NCBI GenBank assembly: GCA_021779435.1
Contig: JAJYAR010000046.1
Coordinates: 1-11,239 of the forward strand
Source: a bacterium
Lineage (GTDB): Bacteria > Verrucomicrobiota > Verrucomicrobiae > JAJYAR01
Direction: 5' to 3'
DNA: 11,239 nucleotides
The notes below the pieces were generated by a model. The model searched no databases and was not told where the DNA came from. It saw only the letters and a program-made list of their open reading frames with translations. Of the stretch, positions 7,435-11,239 are shown in pieces (position 1 is the first letter of the stretch; each line of letters begins with the position of its first letter). The translations under genes were made by a program, and so were the position numbers.

Positions 7435-10400
7435 GTGAAGAAGGAACTTCGTATTCTCGTGCTCGAAGATGTTCCGGCTGATGTCACGCTCATCGACCAT
7501 GAGCTGCGCGAGGCCGGCATCGCGTTCCAGGTGAAACGCGTCGAGACGCGGGAGGAGTTCGCACGTGAACTCGAGCAGGAGCCGCCGGATGTCATCCTTT
7601 CCGACCACGGTCTGCCCGCCTTCGATGGATTCTCCGCCCTCGCTCTCGCTCGGACGAAATGCCCGGAGATCCCCTTCATCTTCGTCACGGGCTCCATGGG
7701 CGAGGAACTCGCGATCGAGTCGCTGCGGGGCGGCGCCGCGGACTACGTGCTGAAGACGCGCATGTCGAGCCTGGTGCCCGCGATGGAGCGCGCACTGCGC
7801 CTCGCGGCGGAGCGCAGCAAGCGACGACAGGCGGAAAAGGAACTGCGGGTGAGCGAGGAGCGTTTCCGGCTGCTCGTGAGCGGTGTCAGGGATTACGCGA
7901 TCTGCATGCTCGATCCCGACGGCCGCATCTCGAGCTGGAACTCCGGCGCGGAAATGGTGCTCGGGTACAAATCCTCCGAGGTTCTGGGCGAGCACTTCCG
8001 GCGCTTCTACAGGCCTGCGGACCGCGATGCCGGCAAGCCCGAGAACGACCTCAGAATCGCCTCCGCCGAGGGAAGGTTTCAGGAGGAGCATTGGCGGCTT
8101 CGCAAGGCCGACGAGACGTTCTGGGCCCATGTCGACATACGCGCGCTGCGGGACGAGGCCGCCGCCCTGCGCGGCTTCACGCAGGTGCTGCGCGACGCGA
8201 CCGAGCGGATGCGCGCGCAGGAGGCTCTCCGCAAGAGCGAGGAGCGGTACCGCCGGCTTGTCGAGTTGTGTCCGGACGCGCTGATCGTGCTCCACGAGGA
8301 CGAGATCGCCTTCGTGAATTCCGCGGCCATGCGACTCCTCGGAGCGTCGGAGGCCGAGCAGCTGGTCGGGAAGCGTTTCATCGAGCTCATCGCGGCCGAA
8401 TCGCGGGAGGCGGTCGCCGACCGCCTTCGCCGGCTGCGTCCCGGCAAGGCCGGATCAGGCGGTGCCGACGCGGCCGGATCCGCCGCCTTCGTCGAGGAAA
8501 CGGTGGTGCGGCTCGATGGCACGGAGGTGAGCGTCGAAATGGGCGCCACGCGGATGACGTTTCAGGATGCCCCGGCCGTGCAGATCATCGTCCACGACCT
8601 GTCGGCCCCCAAGCGGGCGGCAACCGCCCTTCTCGAAAGCGAGGCGCGCAAGACGGCGATTCTCGAAACCTCGCTCGAGGCGATCGTCGGGCTGGACGCC
8701 AAGGGGATCGTCCGCGAGTGGAACGGAGCCGCCGAACGGATCTTCGGCTACCGTCGGGACCAGGCGCTCGGAACGACGCTGGAATCACTCATCGCGCCGC
8801 CGAAAAAGCCCGAGAAGCACCTGCCCGGGCTCGCGGACATCCTCGGAACCGCGCCGGCGAGCATGCTTGGCCGTCCGATCGAACTGGTGGCGCGCAGGGC
8901 GGACGGCCGGGAGTTCCCGATCGAAATCGCGATCACCGAAATCACGATCACCGATCCGCCGTTCTACACCGCGTTCATGAGGGACATCACGGATCGCAAA
9001 CAGGCGGAGGAGGCGCTGCGCCGGAGCGAGGCGCGCAAATCGGCCATCCTGGAGTCCGCTCTCGACGCGGTCGTCACGATCGATTCCGGCGGCAAGATCA
9101 TCGAGTGGAACCCTGCGGCCGGCCAGACGTTCGGCTACAGCCGGGAGCTTGCGCTTGGCCGGGCGTTCGCCGACCTGATCTCGCCGCAATCAAACGAGGA
9201 ACTCACCCGCAAGGGACTGCCGCGCTACCTTCAGACGGGGCGCGGGAGGCTTCTGGGACAACGCATGGAGCTGATGGCGCTGCGGGCGAACGGCGCCGAG
9301 TTTCCCGTCGAACTCACGATCACCCACATCGTCGCCGGCGACGAGATGGTGTTCACCAGTTTCATACGGGACATCACCGAGCGGCGGCGCACGGAGGAGG
9401 CGCTGCGAAAGAGCGAGGAACGCTTCCGGCTGCTCGTCGAGGGCGTCGAGGACTACGCGATCTACATGCTCGACACCCACGGCCGCGTGACGACGTGGAA
9501 TGCCGGTGCCGAGCGGCTGCACGGCTACCGCGCGCAGGAGATCATCGGCCGGCGCTTTCATCGTTTCTACAGCGCCGAGGACGCCGAGCGCAGGAAGCCC
9601 GACCAGGCGCTCGCGGTTGCGACGACGGAGGGACGCTACCAGGACGAGCACGGGCTCGTCCGGAAGAACAGTTCGCAGTTCTGGGCGAGCCTGCTGATCA
9701 CCGCGTTGCGAGACGAGGCCGGGAAGCTGACCGGCTTCTCGACCATCGCGCGGGATGTGACCAAGCGGAAGAACGCCGAGGACGAGATCCGGCGCCTGAA
9801 CAGCGCGCTCGAGCAACAGGTCCAGGAACGCACCGCCGAGTTGCAGGCCGCGTACAACGAGATCGAGGCCTTCTCGTATTCGATCTCCCACGACTTGCGC
9901 GCGCCGCTCATCCATATCGCGGGGTTCGTCGACATGCTGAAATCCGACCTCGGAACACACCTCGACGACCGCAGCCGCCGTCACCTGGACACGATTTCGA
10001 ACTCGACGGAGCACATGGGCCGGATGATCGCCGACCTGCTCACGCTCTCGCGGATCGGTCGCGCGGAGATGCACAAGGTGCGCGTCAACCTCGGCGACAT
10101 CGCCAGGGAGGTTCAGAACGAGCTCATGGCTCAGTGGCAGGGACGTCCGGTGAATTGGGTCGTGGGGCAGCTTCCGGACGCGAGCGCCGACCCGATCCTC
10201 ATGCGGCAGGTCTTCGTCAATCTGCTCTCGAACGCGCTGAAGTTCACCTCAAAGCGTCCGGACGCGCGGATCGAGATCGGAGCGATCCGCGGCGACAACG
10301 AGGACGTCGTCTTCATCCGGGACAATGGAGCCGGCTTCGACATGAAGTACGCCTCGAGGTTGTTCGGTGTGTTTCAGCGGCTCCATGCGCCGACCGACTT

Positions 10401-10533
10401 TCCGGGCACCGGGGTGGGCCTGGCGAAGACGCGCCGGATCCTCCAGCGACACGGAGGGCGCATCTGGGCCGAGAGCTCACCCGGCCAGGGTGCGCTGTTC
10501 TCGTTCTCGCTCCCGCGCACCGGGCCGCCATGA
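7435..10533 (+). CDS. Soluble hybrid sensor histidine kinase, REC-PAS(x5)-HisKA-HATPase
   Basis: From the GTG at 7435 this is 1032 residues. An N-terminal receiver domain (about 4-122) has the acidic pair E11/D12, phospho-acceptor D57, T85 and K107. Five PAS domains follow (about 141-262, 268-395, 404-525, 533-655, 660-780), several with the IxxWNxxAxxxxGY signature. A short coiled coil leads to the HisKA domain with FSYSISHDLRAPL (H819). The ATPase domain has an N box (MRQVFVNLLSNALKF), G1 box DNGAGFD, F box LFGVFQRLH and G2 box GTGVGLA at 991. No membrane segment or signal peptide is seen, so sensing is cytoplasmic; the receiver should let it take part in a phosphorelay. The start is uncertain. 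GTG 7435 directly precedes receiver homology but lacks a ribosome binding site; GTG 7381 (18 residues more) has GGGGAG 11 nt upstream; in-frame ATGs at 7048 and 6985 would add non-coding-looking sequence. The ligand is unknown. Confidence 0.9.
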   Translation: MKKELRILVLEDVPADVTLIDHELREAGIAFQVKRVETREEFARELEQEPPDVILSDHGLPAFDGFSALALARTKCPEIPFIFVTGSMGEELAIESLRGGAADYVLKTRMSSLVPAMERALRLAAERSKRRQAEKELRVSEERFRLLVSGVRDYAICMLDPDGRISSWNSGAEMVLGYKSSEVLGEHFRRFYRPADRDAGKPENDLRIASAEGRFQEEHWRLRKADETFWAHVDIRALRDEAAALRGFTQVLRDATERMRAQEALRKSEERYRRLVELCPDALIVLHEDEIAFVNSAAMRLLGASEAEQLVGKRFIELIAAESREAVADRLRRLRPGKAGSGGADAAGSAAFVEETVVRLDGTEVSVEMGATRMTFQDAPAVQIIVHDLSAPKRAATALLESEARKTAILETSLEAIVGLDAKGIVREWNGAAERIFGYRRDQALGTTLESLIAPPKKPEKHLPGLADILGTAPASMLGRPIELVARRADGREFPIEIAITEITITDPPFYTAFMRDITDRKQAEEALRRSEARKSAILESALDAVVTIDSGGKIIEWNPAAGQTFGYSRELALGRAFADLISPQSNEELTRKGLPRYLQTGRGRLLGQRMELMALRANGAEFPVELTITHIVAGDEMVFTSFIRDITERRRTEEALRKSEERFRLLVEGVEDYAIYMLDTHGRVTTWNAGAERLHGYRAQEIIGRRFHRFYSAEDAERRKPDQALAVATTEGRYQDEHGLVRKNSSQFWASLLITALRDEAGKLTGFSTIARDVTKRKNAEDEIRRLNSALEQQVQERTAELQAAYNEIEAFSYSISHDLRAPLIHIAGFVDMLKSDLGTHLDDRSRRHLDTISNSTEHMGRMIADLLTLSRIGRAEMHKVRVNLGDIAREVQNELMAQWQGRPVNWVVGQLPDASADPILMRQVFVNLLSNALKFTSKRPDARIEIGAIRGDNEDVVFIRDNGAGFDMKYASRLFGVFQRLHAPTDFPGTGVGLAKTRRILQRHGGRIWAESSPGQGALFSFSLPRTGPP

Positions 10534-10578
10534 GCGGCTTCGCCCGTGGCAAATCCACGCTGCGCACGCGGGGTGCAC

Positions 10579-10681
10579 GCCGGGCCGGTGGATGGCGCGG
10601 TTATCGGAAATTTCCGCAACCTCCGCCTCGTTGTGGGGTCAACGCCTCGCGCCCAGTGCGGAGTTCCACCACCGGCCCGGC
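10579..10681. repeat. 13-bp inverted repeat enclosing a perfect 12-bp palindrome
   Basis: GCCGGGCCGGTGG (10579-10591) and CCACCGGCCCGGC (10669-10681) are perfect inverted arms separated by 77 nt. Inside lies CGGAAATTTCCG (10605-10616), a perfect palindrome further flanked by GGTT (10599-10602) and AACC (10618-10621). In RNA the outer arms could pair into a long stem just before the downstream start codon; in DNA the inner dyad could be an operator. Confidence 0.5.
10605..10616. promoter_or_regulatory. Perfect 12-bp palindrome, candidate operator of the downstream receiver gene
   Basis: CGGAAATTTCCG is its own reverse complement and has an A/T-rich centre in otherwise G/C-rich DNA. Its centre is about 100 bp upstream of the next start codon. 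The symmetry and position fit binding by a dimeric regulator, but none is identified. Confidence 0.4.
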
Positions 10682-10712
10682 CGCGTCGCTTCAACTCCTT
10701 GCACGCCTCGCA

Positions 10713-11239
10713 ATGAACCCTTTCCCCTCGCCGCCAACTTCCGCGCCGCCTCCCGAAGCACCGGCACCGGGCCGCGAGCTCGAGATCCTGCTGCTCGAAG
10801 ACAACGAGCCTCACGCCGAACTGGTTGAACACTTTCTGAGGGAAAGCGGCCTGCGGTTCACGATCACCCGGGTGGAGACCCGCGAGGCTTTCGAGGAACG
10901 TCTCGATGCGGGCGTCCCCGACATGATCCTGTCCGATTACGCCCTGCCCTCGTTCGACGGCTACGCGGCGCTCGAGATCGCCAAGCGGAGGGCGCCCAAC
11001 ACGCCGTTCATCTTCGTCACCGGCACGATGGGCGAGGAAGTCGCCATCGAAACGCTCAAGAACGGCGCGACCGATTACGTTCTCAAGACCCGGCTCGGGC
11101 GGCTCGGCCCGGCGGTGCAGCGTGCCTTGCGCGAGTTCGCCGACCGGCGCGAGCGGCAGCGCGCGGAGGACAAGCTCCGCCGCTCGCTCGACCAGATGCG
11201 CGCACTGACCACCTATCTCCAGTATGTCCGCGAGGAGGA
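10713..11239 (+). CDS. Receiver-domain protein, probably a hybrid kinase (partial, runs off right edge)
   Basis: The first 175 residues are visible. A Pro-rich leader (residues 1-20) precedes a receiver domain (about 23-142) with the acidic pair in LLLEDNE, phospho-acceptor D75, T103 and K125. It closely matches the receiver of the upstream kinase (shared RVETRE, ILSD, FIFVTG, MGEE, DYVLKTR), so the two are paralogues. After the receiver comes a charged helix (RRERQRAEDKLRRSL) and then MRALTTYLQYVREEE. From memory this last motif commonly leads into the IAREIHDELGQ box of HisKA_3 (NarX/DesK-like) kinases, so I infer a receiver-first kinase of that class, cut off before its catalytic His. No ribosome binding site is evident before the ATG; the leader makes the exact start uncertain. 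Confidence 0.85.
   Translation, partial: MNPFPSPPTSAPPPEAPAPGRELEILLLEDNEPHAELVEHFLRESGLRFTITRVETREAFEERLDAGVPDMILSDYALPSFDGYAALEIAKRRAPNTPFIFVTGTMGEEVAIETLKNGATDYVLKTRLGRLGPAVQRALREFADRRERQRAEDKLRRSLDQMRALTTYLQYVREE

Larger units (their letters stand above)
10534..10712. other. Intergenic gap between the two receiver-containing kinase genes
   Basis: A 179-nt gap on the same strand as both neighbours. CGTGG/CCACG (10545-10559) after the kinase stop is a 5-bp stem with no T-run, too weak to call a terminator. The rest is dominated by the long inverted repeat and palindrome listed next. No promoter hexamers are clear. Confidence 0.5.

Noticed and set aside
7336..8295. A 319-residue open frame on the minus strand opposite the kinase, and a similar one at 9190-10074
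   Set aside because: Both are antisense to conserved receiver and PAS coding sequence and show no recognisable domain.
10545..10559. Hairpin CGTGG/CCACG after the kinase stop as a terminator
   Set aside because: Only 5 bp of stem with no following T-run.

Overview
The window is about two-thirds G+C and has the strong third-position G/C bias of a high-GC Gram-negative bacterium. The two kinases have an N-terminal receiver domain, many PAS domains and no membrane segments. From memory this resembles proteins of Opitutaceae (Verrucomicrobiota). That is my best guess and is weakly held; a myxobacterium or a proteobacterium is possible. I see no tRNA, rRNA, CRISPR array, transposase or prophage gene.

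Layout. The left 6.9 kb is a leftward (minus-strand) nonribosomal peptide synthetase (NRPS) operon of two genes. The first gene (3510-6944) is a complete C-A-T module whose pocket residues read as leucine. The second begins 5 nt after the first one's stop codon and runs off the left edge (1-3504). It is a C domain plus an adenylation domain interrupted between motifs A4 and A5 by a luciferase-like, FMN-dependent monooxygenase (MOx) domain. Six readable pocket residues match a glycine code. The right part is rightward (plus-strand). It has a 490-nt divergent intergenic region rich in dyads, a soluble 1032-residue REC-PAS(x5)-HisKA-HATPase histidine kinase (7435-10533), a 179-nt gap with a 13-bp inverted repeat around a perfect 12-bp palindrome, and the start of a paralogous receiver-containing protein (10713 to the right edge).

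How they may work together. The synthetases should load Leu and then Gly, and the embedded monooxygenase would oxidise the carrier-bound glycine. By analogy with the MtaG/MelG enzymes of myxothiazol and melithiazol biosynthesis, alpha-hydroxylation of Gly could release a C-terminal amide, or the hydroxyglycine could be kept. The N-terminal C domain has no upstream synthetase in the window, so it may be a lipo-initiating starter domain. The kinases are divergent and nothing in the sequence ties them to the peptide, though the shared intergenic region could hold regulatory sites for both directions. The most notable features are the MOx-interrupted Gly adenylation domain and a roughly 60-residue insertion with atypical codons between A6 and A7 of the Leu domain.
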